DNA of 64,000 bases from Tissierella praeacuta DSM 18095 (GTDB taxonomy: Bacteria > Bacillota > Clostridia > Tissierellales > Tissierellaceae). The translations under genes and the position numbers were made by a program. The DNA lies in NCBI RefSeq assembly GCF_900128955.1, contig NZ_FQTY01000002.1:124001-188000 (forward strand). The letters run 5' to 3'. The notes beneath the pieces are model-generated. The model was not told the DNA's origin, searched no databases, and saw only the letters and a list, made by a program, of their open reading frames with translations. Of the stretch, positions 1-8,599 are shown piece by piece. Within the stretch, counting starts at the first letter, position 1. Each line of letters opens with the position of its first letter.

Positions 1-75
1 CCTGTTAATGAAGTCTTTACAGATGAAAATTTAAAGAAGACCTATAGAAGTACAGGTCAAATTTTAAGGAGGTAG
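1..75 (+). CDS. C-terminal end of upstream gene, probably the ATPase of a metal ABC transporter (partial)
   Basis: Frame 1 is open from the first base and ends at TAG 73-75, giving 24 residues ending QILRR. The AGGAGG that serves the next gene lies inside its last codons, so the two are tightly coupled. The function is inferred only from position: two metal-type ABC permeases follow directly, and in such operons the ATP-binding subunit usually comes first. No diagnostic ATPase motif is inside the window. Confidence 0.5.
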   Translation, partial: PVNEVFTDENLKKTYRSTGQILRR

Positions 76-1215
76 GTGAAAGTAGTGGTATTGAATCTTA
101 TTTTAACAGATTATACTTTGAGGATTGTATCATTGGGTTCTGCTCTTTTAGGTATAATATCTGGAGTATTAGGCAGTTTTGCCGTCATAAGGAAAGAAAG
201 TTTATTAGGAGATGCTGTTTCCCACTCAGCATTGCCAGGTATAGCATTAGCATTTTTAATGACTCAAACTAAAAGAACAGAAGTGTTGCTACTAGGGGCT
301 TTAATATCAGGACTGTTATCTACATTCATTATTCTTGCCATAGTTAAATATTCAAGAATTAAGTTTGATAGTGCTTTAGCATTAATATTATCAGTTTTTT
401 TTGGAGGGGGAATTGTTTTATTAACACATATCCAAAAAATACCTAATGCAAATCAAGCAGGATTAGAAAAATTTATTTTTGGTCAGGCATCTACTTTGCT
501 TCAGAGAGATGTTAAGGTCATGGCAGTAATGGGAATAGTTTTAATAACATTAACTATTATATTTTGGAAGGAATTTAAAATAGTATCATTTGATGGGGAT
601 TACGCAGAGAGTCTTGGCTTCTCTACAAAGAGAATTACTACATTACTTTTCTTTATGATAGTAACAGCTATTATTATAGGGTTACAGACTGTAGGAGTTA
701 TTCTTATGAGTGCTATGCTTACAGCACCAGCAGTAGCTGCTAGGCAATGGACAAATAAACTATCTATTATGGTAATTTTATCAGCCATATTTGGAGCAAT
801 ATCAGGGGTTATTGGTACAATATTAAGCTCAGTAGTTTCAAAATTACCTACAGGGCCAATGATAGTAATAGTCATAAGTATAATAGTAATCTTTAGTTTA
901 GGATTTGCACCTAATCGGGGATTGATATGGAAATATTTTAGGGATAGGAAGAAACAAAGAGAAATAAATGAAGACCAAGTATTGGTAAATCTTTATCATC
1001 TAGCTATGAACCATGAGGATATAAATCATAGTCATGATATTTTCATAATCAAGCCAAATAAATCTAAGACTGGAAGAACTGTAAAGGAGCTTACAAGTAA
1101 ATTAGAATCCCTAAGAAGCAGAGGATTTGTAAAAAAGGATTATTTTAATAAATGGGCAATTACCGAAAAAGGTTTAGAATATGTGGAAAATCATTTTAAA
1201 AAGGAGGAGATATAA
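76..1215 (+). CDS. Metal (Mn/Zn/Fe) ABC transporter permease with C-terminal winged-helix extension
   Basis: A 379-residue membrane protein of the TroC/ZnuB/MntC permease family (ABC-3). Hydrophobic segments fill residues 15-290. The family loop GDAVSHSALPG is near residues 49-59, followed by several glycine-rich helices. After the membrane domain (ending near PNRGLIWKYF) comes a charged tail of about 85 residues. Its pattern (VKELTSKLESLRSRGFVKK..WAITEKGLEYV) looks like a winged-helix DNA-binding fold, as seen in TroC-type permeases. The start is uncertain: AGGAGG at 67-72 is only 3 bases from GTG 76 and 12 from GTG 85. It overlaps the next permease by one base (TAATG), so the two probably form a heterodimeric channel importing a divalent metal. 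The metal cannot be read from the sequence. Confidence 0.85.
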   Translation: MKVVVLNLILTDYTLRIVSLGSALLGIISGVLGSFAVIRKESLLGDAVSHSALPGIALAFLMTQTKRTEVLLLGALISGLLSTFIILAIVKYSRIKFDSALALILSVFFGGGIVLLTHIQKIPNANQAGLEKFIFGQASTLLQRDVKVMAVMGIVLITLTIIFWKEFKIVSFDGDYAESLGFSTKRITTLLFFMIVTAIIIGLQTVGVILMSAMLTAPAVAARQWTNKLSIMVILSAIFGAISGVIGTILSSVVSKLPTGPMIVIVISIIVIFSLGFAPNRGLIWKYFRDRKKQREINEDQVLVNLYHLAMNHEDINHSHDIFIIKPNKSKTGRTVKELTSKLESLRSRGFVKKDYFNKWAITEKGLEYVENHFKKEEI

Positions 1216-2333
1216 TGTCGCCACAATTAGAAATTCAAATTATAGCAGTTATAGTTGCAGTAGCATGTTCTCTTCCAGGAGTATTTTTAGTACTACGAAA
1301 AATGTCTATGATGTCAGATGCTATAACCCATACGATTTTATTGGGTATAGTAATTGGATTTTTTATAACCAATAGTTTAACATCTCCAATTTTAATATTG
1401 GGAGCTGCTCTTATGGGAGTATTTACTGTATTTTTAACAGAGATGCTAAATAGTACTAAATTGGTATCTGAGGATTCTGCCATAGGAATTGTATTTCCAT
1501 TGCTTTTTAGTATAGCCATAATAATTATATCAAGATATGCTGGTTCAGTTCATTTGGATACAGACTCTGTATTATTAGGAGAACTTGCATTTGCACCTTT
1601 TGATCGTCTGAAAGTGTTTGGAGTAGATATAGGAGCAAAATCTATGTATTCTATGGGAATTATCCTAATAATAAATCTTTTATTTGTAATAATATTCTTT
1701 AAGGAGCTTAAAATAGTAACTTTTGATTCTCCACTAGCAGCTGTTTTAGGATTTTCACCTGCACTAATACATTATAGTTTAATGACTATTGTGTCAATAA
1801 CTGCTGTTGGAGCATTTGAATCAGTAGGTTCTATATTAGTAATAGCCTTTATGATAGGTGCCCCAGTTACAGCATATCTTATTACAGATGATTTAAAAAA
1901 TATGCTTATTTTAAGTGGTCTTATAGGTGGATTAAATGGGATTTTAGGTTATCAGCTTGCTTCTATTTTAGATGTTTCCATAGCTGGATCCATGGCTTTG
2001 ATGACAGGGATAATATTTATATTGGTATTTGTATTTTCCCCTAAAAGAGGTCTTCTAACTACCATTAGTAGGAGAAAACGTCAAAGAATAGAATTTGCAG
2101 AGAAGTCTTTAATGTTTCATTTATATAATCATGAGGGTAAAGATAATGAAGCTTTTGAAAGTGGACTTTATACCATTGAAAAGCATCTGCATTGGAATGA
2201 AAAGTTTTTAAAATCAATAATAAAGGAATTAAAAAGAAAGGAGAAAATATATATACAAGAAGATATAATTAAATTAACTGAATCAGGAAGGCAATACGCT
2301 ATAAAAAGTTATGAGGAAATAGTATCAGGATAA
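1215..2333 (+). CDS. Second metal ABC transporter permease, also with winged-helix tail
   Basis: A 372-residue paralogue of the preceding permease. It has the same layout: about eight membrane segments in residues 1-275, the loop SDAITHTILLG near residues 34-44, then a soluble tail of about 90 residues. The tail pattern (EKFLKSIIKELKRKEKIYIQED..KLTESGRQYA) again suggests a winged helix. ATG 1215 follows GGAGG at 1203-1207 and overlaps the upstream stop. Together with the truncated gene at 1-75 this looks like an ABC importer operon. Several manganese-linked genes follow within 9 kb, which favours Mn, but the substrate is inferred. Confidence 0.85.
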   Translation: MSPQLEIQIIAVIVAVACSLPGVFLVLRKMSMMSDAITHTILLGIVIGFFITNSLTSPILILGAALMGVFTVFLTEMLNSTKLVSEDSAIGIVFPLLFSIAIIIISRYAGSVHLDTDSVLLGELAFAPFDRLKVFGVDIGAKSMYSMGIILIINLLFVIIFFKELKIVTFDSPLAAVLGFSPALIHYSLMTIVSITAVGAFESVGSILVIAFMIGAPVTAYLITDDLKNMLILSGLIGGLNGILGYQLASILDVSIAGSMALMTGIIFILVFVFSPKRGLLTTISRRKRQRIEFAEKSLMFHLYNHEGKDNEAFESGLYTIEKHLHWNEKFLKSIIKELKRKEKIYIQEDIIKLTESGRQYAIKSYEEIVSG

Positions 2334-2378
2334 TTATAATCTAAAACCATATCAGATAAACAACTAATAGGAGGAAAT

Positions 2379-2882
2379 ATGATTTTAATATTCGCAGTAG
2401 ATAATAATTGGAATATTGGATATGATGGGAATTTACTATATAAAATATCAGAAGACTTAAAGAGATTTAGAAGATTGACGGAAGGTAATATAATTATAAT
2501 GGGAAGAAAAACATTTGAATCTTTACCAGATAAAAAGGCATTACCTAATAGGATAAATATTGTAATTACTAGAGATAAGGAATATAGAGCAGAAGGTGCT
2601 AGAGTAATTAATTCTCTAAAAGAACTTTTTCCACTATTAAATGAATTAAACCCTAATAATGAAATGGAAAATTTTATAATAGGAGGAGGGGAAATTGCAA
2701 AGCAGACTATCTCCTATTGTAATAAGGCCTATATAACTAAAATATTTAAGACCTTTGAAAAAGCAGATGCTTTTATTCCAAACTTAGATTTACTTCATGA
2801 TTGGGGTATAATAAAAGAATCAGACATATATAAACAGGATGATTTAGAGTACAAATATGTAGATTATATTAGAGTTAAATAA
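2379..2882 (+). CDS. folA: Dihydrofolate reductase
   Basis: A 167-residue protein of normal bacterial DHFR length. It reduces dihydrofolate to tetrahydrofolate with NADPH in the cytoplasm. Visible signatures are ILIFAVDNNWNIGYDG at the N-terminus, the SEDLKRFRRLT helix with the acidic active-site residue, IIMGRKTFESLP for NADPH binding, and IIGGGEIAKQ near residue 105. The usual LPW before the acidic helix is LLY here, a tolerated divergence. The start ATG follows AGGAGG at 2371-2376. It sits alone between the metal transporter operon and a strong terminator. Confidence 0.93.
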   Translation: MILIFAVDNNWNIGYDGNLLYKISEDLKRFRRLTEGNIIIMGRKTFESLPDKKALPNRINIVITRDKEYRAEGARVINSLKELFPLLNELNPNNEMENFIIGGGEIAKQTISYCNKAYITKIFKTFEKADAFIPNLDLLHDWGIIKESDIYKQDDLEYKYVDYIRVK

Positions 2883-2920
2883 ATATTCCCTACAACTTTA
2901 AGTTGTAGGGAATATTTATT
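2881..2920. terminator. Bidirectional rho-independent terminator
   Basis: A nearly perfect palindrome of 37 bases with arms AAATATTCCCTACAAC and its complement, A-rich on one side and T-rich on the other. It lies between convergent folA (+) and ytaF (-), so it can stop transcription from both sides. Confidence 0.85.
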
Positions 2921-2934
2921 TAAGATTTATAGTT

Positions 2935-3555
2935 TTAGATTAACTTCAATAGTCCCAGTATTATCAATATGATTCCTGATAACCAGGATAAATTTATCTT
3001 GGTTTTTTCAACAATCTTTTTACCAATAAATAATCCACTCCAAATGGAAAACATGCCGATAACTAAAGATAATCCTATTACTTGTAAGTAATTGATATTA
3101 CCTAAACTACTTCCAAATCCAACAGCTAAAGAGTCTAAGGAAAGAGCTGTTGCCAGATATAAAGCTTCTTTGGAGTCAAGATTTTTTGATAGATTAAAAT
3201 CTGCTTTAGTTTCATCAACATATACATCTATAACAAACCATATGTCAAATAATTTTATTTTGACCTTTTCATTTTCCTTCAATTTATTTTCTAAATATGA
3301 TTTAAAAATACTTTCAAATAAATAATATATTCCAAGTAATATGAGTATAGTAGCACCTAAGATTAAGGCAATGCTTTCAGGGAGTATTTTTCTTATTTGA
3401 ATTCCAAAAAAAATGGACAATGCTAAAAAAATAGCACAAACCATATCAATAATTAATATTGATTTGAAAGGCATTTTTATCTTATTTGTCCCATAAGCAA
3501 TACTAGCCATAAAGGCATCTAAGGATAATACTAATACTAATAATATATTTTCCAC
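2935..3555 (-). CDS. ytaF: Sporulation membrane protein YtaF, MntP-family paralogue
   Basis: A 206-residue membrane protein with two homologous halves: LSLDAFMASIAYG near the N-terminus and LSLDSLAVGFGSSLG in the second half. These are the repeated acidic helix motifs of the MntP/YtaF superfamily. A hydrophilic loop of about 45 residues separates the halves. YtaF is known in spore-forming Firmicutes as a sporulation-associated membrane protein of unknown transport activity. Start chosen at GTG 3555 because AGGGG (3564-3568 on the complement) sits 8 bases upstream; GTG 3564 overlaps that site. The true MntP paralogue is at 8600. Confidence 0.82.
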   Translation of the reverse strand: MENILLVLVLSLDAFMASIAYGTNKIKMPFKSILIIDMVCAIFLALSIFFGIQIRKILPESIALILGATILILLGIYYLFESIFKSYLENKLKENEKVKIKLFDIWFVIDVYVDETKADFNLSKNLDSKEALYLATALSLDSLAVGFGSSLGNINYLQVIGLSLVIGMFSIWSGLFIGKKIVEKTKINLSWLSGIILIILGLLKLI

Positions 3556-3717
3556 ATTGAGCACCCCTATTATTTTGAACTATTATTATTTTATTCAGAT
3601 AGGAAATAACTGTTACCACAATATGGTAAAAGGAAATATCTGGTAATAATAAAAGGCTTATCCAAATATAAATATAGAGTAGTATATTAAAGAATAAATA
3701 ATTTATAGGGGGATAAT

Positions 3718-4665
3718 ATGAATATCATTTTTACTTTATTATTGTTTACTATGGGTTTAATAATGATAGTCAAAGGTGGAGATTGGTTTCTGGATTCCAC
3801 TGTATGGATTGCAGAAAAGACGGGAATTTCTTTTGGAATAATAGGCGCTACTATAGTTAGTATAGCTACTACATTACCAGAACTTTTAGTTTCAACTCTA
3901 TCAAGTAAGGAAGGCTTTACAGATATGGCAGTAGGAAACGCCTTAGGTTCATATATATGTAATATAGCATTTATTGTTGGGATATGCTCCTTGATAAAGC
4001 CAATAAAGATTAAGGATGATTTCTTTGGCATCAAAGGGGCAATGATGTTCGGATATTTAGCTGCTTTTTATTATTTTGCATCTGACGGAGTGATTAATCA
4101 TATAGAAGGAAAAATTTTATTATTGTTAGTTGTACCATTTGTTTTAATTAATGTTTTTGAGCATAAGAATGAAAAGGAAAATCCTAAAAAAGGTTTTGAA
4201 AAAGGTATAAATAAGGTAGAAGCATTGTCAAATGCTGTTAAATTTGCAGTAGGGTCCTTTCTTATTATTTATGGTGCAAATGTATTAGTAAATTCTGGTG
4301 TAGAAATAGCAAATTTCTTGAGAATTCCTAAGCAAGTAGTTAGTTTAACTTTGCTGGCAGTAGGAACTTCTTTGCCTGAATTGGTAACAGCTGTAACGGC
4401 TACTATAAAAGATAAGCAAAATATATCAGTAGGTAATATAATAGGAGCTAATATATTAAATATGACTATAGTTATGGGAGCATCTACTTTAATTAGCAAT
4501 AGAGGTCTTATTATATCAAACCAAACTTTGAGTTTAGATGTTCCTATGGGTACAGCAGTAACACTAATTTTTATATTAGTTGGAATATTTCGTGAAAGAA
4601 TAGGAAGATTTACGGGAATACTATTACTAGCTTTGTACATAGGATATTTATTTATATTGTTTTAA
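3718..4665 (+). CDS. Calcium/sodium (CaCA, YrbG-type) antiporter
   Basis: A 315-residue integral membrane protein with the two alpha-repeats of the cation/calcium exchanger superfamily. These are ATIVSIATTLPELLVSTLSS with VGNALGSYICNIAF in the first half, and LLAVGTSLPELVTAV with VGNIIGANILNM in the second half. The central loop is charged (KNEKENPKKGFEKG). The conserved TLPEL/SLPEL glutamates and the asparagines after G-N are the ion ligands of the family. The start ATG follows AGGGGGA. Gene order gives no partner, and the exact ions exchanged cannot be decided from sequence. Confidence 0.88.
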   Translation: MNIIFTLLLFTMGLIMIVKGGDWFLDSTVWIAEKTGISFGIIGATIVSIATTLPELLVSTLSSKEGFTDMAVGNALGSYICNIAFIVGICSLIKPIKIKDDFFGIKGAMMFGYLAAFYYFASDGVINHIEGKILLLLVVPFVLINVFEHKNEKENPKKGFEKGINKVEALSNAVKFAVGSFLIIYGANVLVNSGVEIANFLRIPKQVVSLTLLAVGTSLPELVTAVTATIKDKQNISVGNIIGANILNMTIVMGASTLISNRGLIISNQTLSLDVPMGTAVTLIFILVGIFRERIGRFTGILLLALYIGYLFILF

Positions 4666-4729
4666 AAAATTCACACAAATAAAATAAAAAGTGATATAAT
4701 ATTTGCACACTAAATTAGGAGGCTATAAT

Positions 4730-6556
4730 ATGTGTGGAATAGTAGGATATATTGGAAATAAAGATGCACAGGAAGTAATATTACAAGGATTAGAAAAGCT
4801 AGAATACAGAGGATATGATTCATCAGGTATTGCAGTAAATGGAAATGATCATATTAAATTTAAGAAATTAAAAGGCAGACTTTCAGTATTAGAGGATTGT
4901 TTAAAAGAAAATCCATTAATAGGAAGCGTAGGAATAGGTCATACAAGATGGGCAACCCATGGAGAACCGTCAGATGTAAACTCCCATCCTCATCTAAATG
5001 AAAAAGAAACTATAGCAGTAGTACACAATGGAATAATAGAAAACTATAACGAGCTTAGAGAAGAATTGCTGAAAAAGGGATATAAATTTAAGTCTCAGAC
5101 AGACACAGAAGTAATAGTACATTTATTAGATAGTCTTTATGATGGCGATTTACTTAATACAGTATTTGAAACTGTGAATAAGCTTAAAGGGGCATATGCT
5201 CTAGGGATTATCTCATCAAACAATCCTGATGAATTAGTTGCCGTTAGAAAAGAAAGTCCATTAGTAGTGGGCTTGGGGCATGGTGAAAATTTCATAGCGT
5301 CAGATATTCCAGCATTGCTTAAATATACTAAGGATGTATATTTTTTAGAAAATGGAGAGATTGTTTATTTAACAAAAGACAATGTTAAAATCTATGATGA
5401 AAATAGAAATGAAATAAAAAGAGAGAAGTTTAATGTAAACTGGAATATTGAAGCTGCTTCAAAAGGTGGATACCCCCATTTTATGCTTAAAGAAATCTAT
5501 GAACAGCCATTGGCAATTAAGGAAACTTTACTGAGAAGACTTGACTGCAATGGAAGAATAAAATTAGACGATATTAATCTAACAAAGGAAGAACTAGATA
5601 AGATTACCAAGATTTATATTGTAGCTTGTGGTACGGCTTATCATGCAGGTCTAGTAGGAAGATATGTAATAGAAAAATTTACTAATATTCCTGTGGAGCC
5701 TGACGTAGCATCAGAATTTAGATATAGAGATCCATTTATTGATGATAATACTTTGATTATAGCAGTTAGTCAGTCAGGAGAAACTGCAGATACTCTTGCA
5801 GCCATTAGAGAGGCTAAGAAAAAGGGGGCAAGAATTCTTTCAATTACCAATGTACTAGGTTCATCTGTAGCTAGAGAATCAGATGATGTATTCTATACTT
5901 GGGCAGGGCCAGAGATTGCTGTTGCATCAACAAAGGCATATACTACACAATTAGTTGCTTTATATATGGTTGCACTTTATATGGCAAATATTAAGGAGAG
6001 TATTACAGAAGATTACTACTTTGATATAATTGAAAAGATTAAAGAATTACCAGAAAAGGTAGAGAATATCCTTAAAGATGTCGATGAAATAAAGAGAATA
6101 GCAGAAGTAATTAAGGATAAAAATAGCGTTTTTTATATAGGTAGGGGATTAGATTATCAGACTTCTATGGAAGGAGCCCTAAAATTAAAGGAGATTTCCT
6201 ATATCCATACAGAAGCTTTTGCAGCAGGAGAGTTAAAACATGGAACCATAGCCTTAATTGAAAAAGGAACCCCTGTTATTGGGGTAGCTAGCCAAGATTA
6301 TTTATATGAAAAAATGGTATCAAATATACAAGAAGTAAAGGCTAGAGGAGCAACTACTATTTCTATAATAAAAGAAGGATTAGATAAAAATTTAAATCAT
6401 GCTGACTATACTATTTATATTCCAGAAGTTGATAATATATTGTCACCAGTTTTAACAGTTATACCTACTCAGCTACTTGCTTATTACACATCTGTTATAA
6501 AAGGGAATGATGTAGATAAGCCAAGGAATTTGGCGAAGTCAGTTACGGTAGAGTAG
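4730..6556 (+). CDS. glmS: Glutamine-fructose-6-phosphate aminotransferase (isomerizing)
   Basis: A 608-residue enzyme that makes glucosamine-6-phosphate from fructose-6-phosphate and glutamine, the first step of UDP-GlcNAc and wall synthesis. The start is set at ATG 4730 because the mature enzyme needs Cys as first residue (MCGIVGYIG), and AGGAGG at 4717-4722 has ideal spacing. Domains: class II glutamine amidotransferase about 1-215 (GHTRWATHGEPSDVNSHPH), two SIS sugar-isomerase domains about 285-420 and 455-595 (SQSGETADT; EGALKLKEISYIHTEAF), and the conserved C-terminal KPRNLAKSVTVE. The upstream gap is only 64 bases, too short for the glmS ribozyme found in many Firmicutes. Confidence 0.96.
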   Translation: MCGIVGYIGNKDAQEVILQGLEKLEYRGYDSSGIAVNGNDHIKFKKLKGRLSVLEDCLKENPLIGSVGIGHTRWATHGEPSDVNSHPHLNEKETIAVVHNGIIENYNELREELLKKGYKFKSQTDTEVIVHLLDSLYDGDLLNTVFETVNKLKGAYALGIISSNNPDELVAVRKESPLVVGLGHGENFIASDIPALLKYTKDVYFLENGEIVYLTKDNVKIYDENRNEIKREKFNVNWNIEAASKGGYPHFMLKEIYEQPLAIKETLLRRLDCNGRIKLDDINLTKEELDKITKIYIVACGTAYHAGLVGRYVIEKFTNIPVEPDVASEFRYRDPFIDDNTLIIAVSQSGETADTLAAIREAKKKGARILSITNVLGSSVARESDDVFYTWAGPEIAVASTKAYTTQLVALYMVALYMANIKESITEDYYFDIIEKIKELPEKVENILKDVDEIKRIAEVIKDKNSVFYIGRGLDYQTSMEGALKLKEISYIHTEAFAAGELKHGTIALIEKGTPVIGVASQDYLYEKMVSNIQEVKARGATTISIIKEGLDKNLNHADYTIYIPEVDNILSPVLTVIPTQLLAYYTSVIKGNDVDKPRNLAKSVTVE

Positions 6557-6583
6557 ATAAAATAAGGTCTATGGGGGATAATC

Positions 6584-7756
6584 ATGAATTATAATTATAC
6601 AAAAACTAAAAAAGAAATAATAATAAAAAATCTAAAGCTATTGATAGATTATAAGACTTTAATAGCAATTACATTTTTAGCCGTAGGATATTTAAAGTCT
6701 TTTAACTATATATTTTTATTAGGTTTTATATATTTTGCATTGTATCTAATGGTTATAGTTAGGTCATTATTAAGCAAACACAAGAGTATATCCTTGAACT
6801 TTATCATTGGAGAAGAGGAACTAATAGCTAAAGTAGAAAATAATCAACTGATATTTCCTTTTAGGGATATAAAAGCAATGAAGGACAGTAGGCACAGCCT
6901 AATAATTAAGATGGATAAACGGTCTAAGGCATCTCTTAATAGACTTGAAATCCCTTATGATTTAGAGGACAAGCATGTAGAATTTATAAAAGAATTAAAG
7001 TATAAATATGAAAATTATAATCCAAAGGATAGAGCTGAGGAAAGCTTTGAAAAATCCATAATAGCATTTAAACTAAACCCTAGAAAAGATGTTATTAGAT
7101 ATATTAAATATTCTAAGAGGATTTATTTCAATGTAATTATTTCAATTATTTGTGTATTTCTTTCAATCATTTTAATACACAAGCCACAAGCTAGTATTAT
7201 GTTTATATCTATTTTTATCTTATCTTGGGCAGGATATTATATTGATTATAGAAGAATAAAAACAAAAGGAAACTTAATATGCTCAATTGAAAAGATAGAT
7301 GATGAAAGTCTTGAAATCAAAGGAAGTGCATTTAAAAGCGTTGTAAATATAAAAGACGTTAGACTTTTAAGTATAAATGATAAGGAATATATTATTAAAA
7401 TTGAAGGAATAACAAATGATTCATATGTTTTTACTAAAGATGAGATAATAGTTGGAGATATAGATAATCTTGTTAATGCTATAGGTGAACCTTGTATAAT
7501 TATAAGGAGCCAAAAATTACCTTTTTTATCTATGATATTTGCAATAATAAGTATCCTTTGTATCCCTATGGTTCTTACTCCTTTAGGAACAGAATTATCC
7601 CTATATTGCAATATTATATTTTTTATAATTTCATTGATTCTTGTAATTATTGCATTAATTAAGAAAAACATAATTAAAAGACTTGCTTATATAGCTTTGT
7701 TTTTAGATTTGCTTTTATTAGTATTTTATATTCATATTATTATGGAAGTATGGTAG
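6584..7756 (+). CDS. Membrane protein with two YcxB-like domains (hypothetical)
   Basis: A 390-residue protein with paired membrane segments near residues 27-60, 183-215 and 315-385. Between them are two soluble stretches of about 75 residues (roughly 73-145 and 228-305). Each has alternating beta strands ending in an amphipathic helix (IPYDLEDKHVEFIKELK; DIDNLVNAIGEP), like the YcxB/PH-like domain. The next gene is a single-copy version of the same kind, so this looks like a tandem duplication within one polypeptide. ATG 6584 follows GGGGGA. It begins 28 bases after glmS and may be read through from it. No function is known to me. Confidence 0.6.
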   Translation: MNYNYTKTKKEIIIKNLKLLIDYKTLIAITFLAVGYLKSFNYIFLLGFIYFALYLMVIVRSLLSKHKSISLNFIIGEEELIAKVENNQLIFPFRDIKAMKDSRHSLIIKMDKRSKASLNRLEIPYDLEDKHVEFIKELKYKYENYNPKDRAEESFEKSIIAFKLNPRKDVIRYIKYSKRIYFNVIISIICVFLSIILIHKPQASIMFISIFILSWAGYYIDYRRIKTKGNLICSIEKIDDESLEIKGSAFKSVVNIKDVRLLSINDKEYIIKIEGITNDSYVFTKDEIIVGDIDNLVNAIGEPCIIIRSQKLPFLSMIFAIISILCIPMVLTPLGTELSLYCNIIFFIISLILVIIALIKKNIIKRLAYIALFLDLLLLVFYIHIIMEVW

Positions 7757-7805
7757 GACTTTACATATTAGGATAAAAGATTAGGGAATAAGTTGAGGTG
7801 AAGAT

Positions 7806-8333
7806 ATGGATAATAAATTATTCACAGTAAAGACTTCCATGACTAAGGAAGACTATCATAAGTTTTTATATATAGCAACATTTCGAAGAAGTAAGATAAT
7901 AATCCCCTTCATAGTTGGATTTTCTGCTTTAATCTCTGCATTACTTGCCTATGGGGAAGGACAGTTTAATACAATGGAATTTTTTATATTTTGGATATTA
8001 TTTATATTTGTTTCATTTGCTGCAGTAATTTTCAAGGTTGAAAGAAGAAATAAACAAAGAATAAAAACGGATAATACTGGAGTATTTAACTCTCAAGATA
8101 CCTTAGATTTTTATGAAGATTTTTTAATTGTAAAGAACACAGCAATTGAAGGTCAATCTAAGATTAGATATAATCAGCTTTATCAAGTTCTGGAATCAAA
8201 GGATTATTTTATAAATTATTTTAATATTAATCAGGCATCTTTAATAAGAAAAAAGGATATGGATCATGAAACTATTGAAAAGTTAAGAAACTTGTACCAA
8301 AAAGAAATGGGAAATAAATATAGAAAAATATAA
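7806..8333 (+). CDS. YcxB-like membrane protein (hypothetical)
   Basis: A 175-residue protein with two membrane segments at about 33-50 and 59-76 and a soluble C-terminal domain. The domain pattern (LDFYEDFLIVKN..SKIRYNQLYQVLESKDYFINYFNINQ) is typical of YcxB family proteins. The C-terminus (IRKKDMDHETIEKLRNLYQKE) is the usual ending helix. The start ATG follows GAGGTGA at 7796-7802. It probably belongs with the preceding gene as a related pair. The role is unknown; membrane location is predicted from hydrophobicity only. Confidence 0.65.
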   Translation: MDNKLFTVKTSMTKEDYHKFLYIATFRRSKIIIPFIVGFSALISALLAYGEGQFNTMEFFIFWILFIFVSFAAVIFKVERRNKQRIKTDNTGVFNSQDTLDFYEDFLIVKNTAIEGQSKIRYNQLYQVLESKDYFINYFNINQASLIRKKDMDHETIEKLRNLYQKEMGNKYRKI

Positions 8334-8401
8334 GGTTTTTCATTAGTTTATAATTATATATGATATTTTAAAATAATAACTAATAAGGTTTGAATATAGT
8401 A

Positions 8402-8430
8402 TTGACAGTAGGAGTATTGTTCTATATACT
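8402..8430 (+). promoter_or_regulatory. Sigma-A promoter of the mntP riboswitch transcript
   Basis: A consensus -35 TTGACA at 8402-8407 and -10 TATACT at 8425-8430 are separated by exactly 17 bases. Transcription would begin near 8437, right at the 5' side of the riboswitch. Confidence 0.85.
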
Positions 8431-8436
8431 TAATTG

Positions 8437-8566
8437 ATGAGATAAGGGAGTAGTTGGCACAATGAAAATTGTGTAATAAAGTCAACATACTGATAAAATT
8501 TATCTGGCTTTATTTTAAATAATGAGACTTGTCTGCAGGAGAAAACTGCAGATAGGTCTTTTTTTT
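8437..8566 (+). ncRNA. yybP-ykoY manganese riboswitch with terminator
   Basis: The conserved loop segments of the Mn2+-sensing yybP-ykoY class are visible: AAGGGAGTAG at 8444-8453 and GTCAACATAC at 8481-8490. They are followed by the closing GAGAC segment, which merges into a terminator hairpin (GACTTGTCTGCAG / CTGCAGATAGGTC, about 8525-8558) with eight T residues. The family binds Mn2+ and, in a transcriptional arrangement like this one, metal binding favours read-through into a Mn exporter gene. The next gene is mntP, exactly as expected. Switch direction is from family knowledge. Confidence 0.9.
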
Positions 8567-8599
8567 ATTAAAAAATTAAAGGATAAAGGAGAATGGAAT

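Noticed and set aside
4703-4729. N-terminal extension MHTKLGGYN on GlmS
   Set aside because: GlmS needs Cys right after the initiator Met, and AGGAGG is spaced for ATG 4730.
8522-8599. N-terminal extension of MntP
   Set aside because: These codons overlap the riboswitch terminator hairpin; MSLFGLF at 8600 has a good ribosome binding site and the family start.
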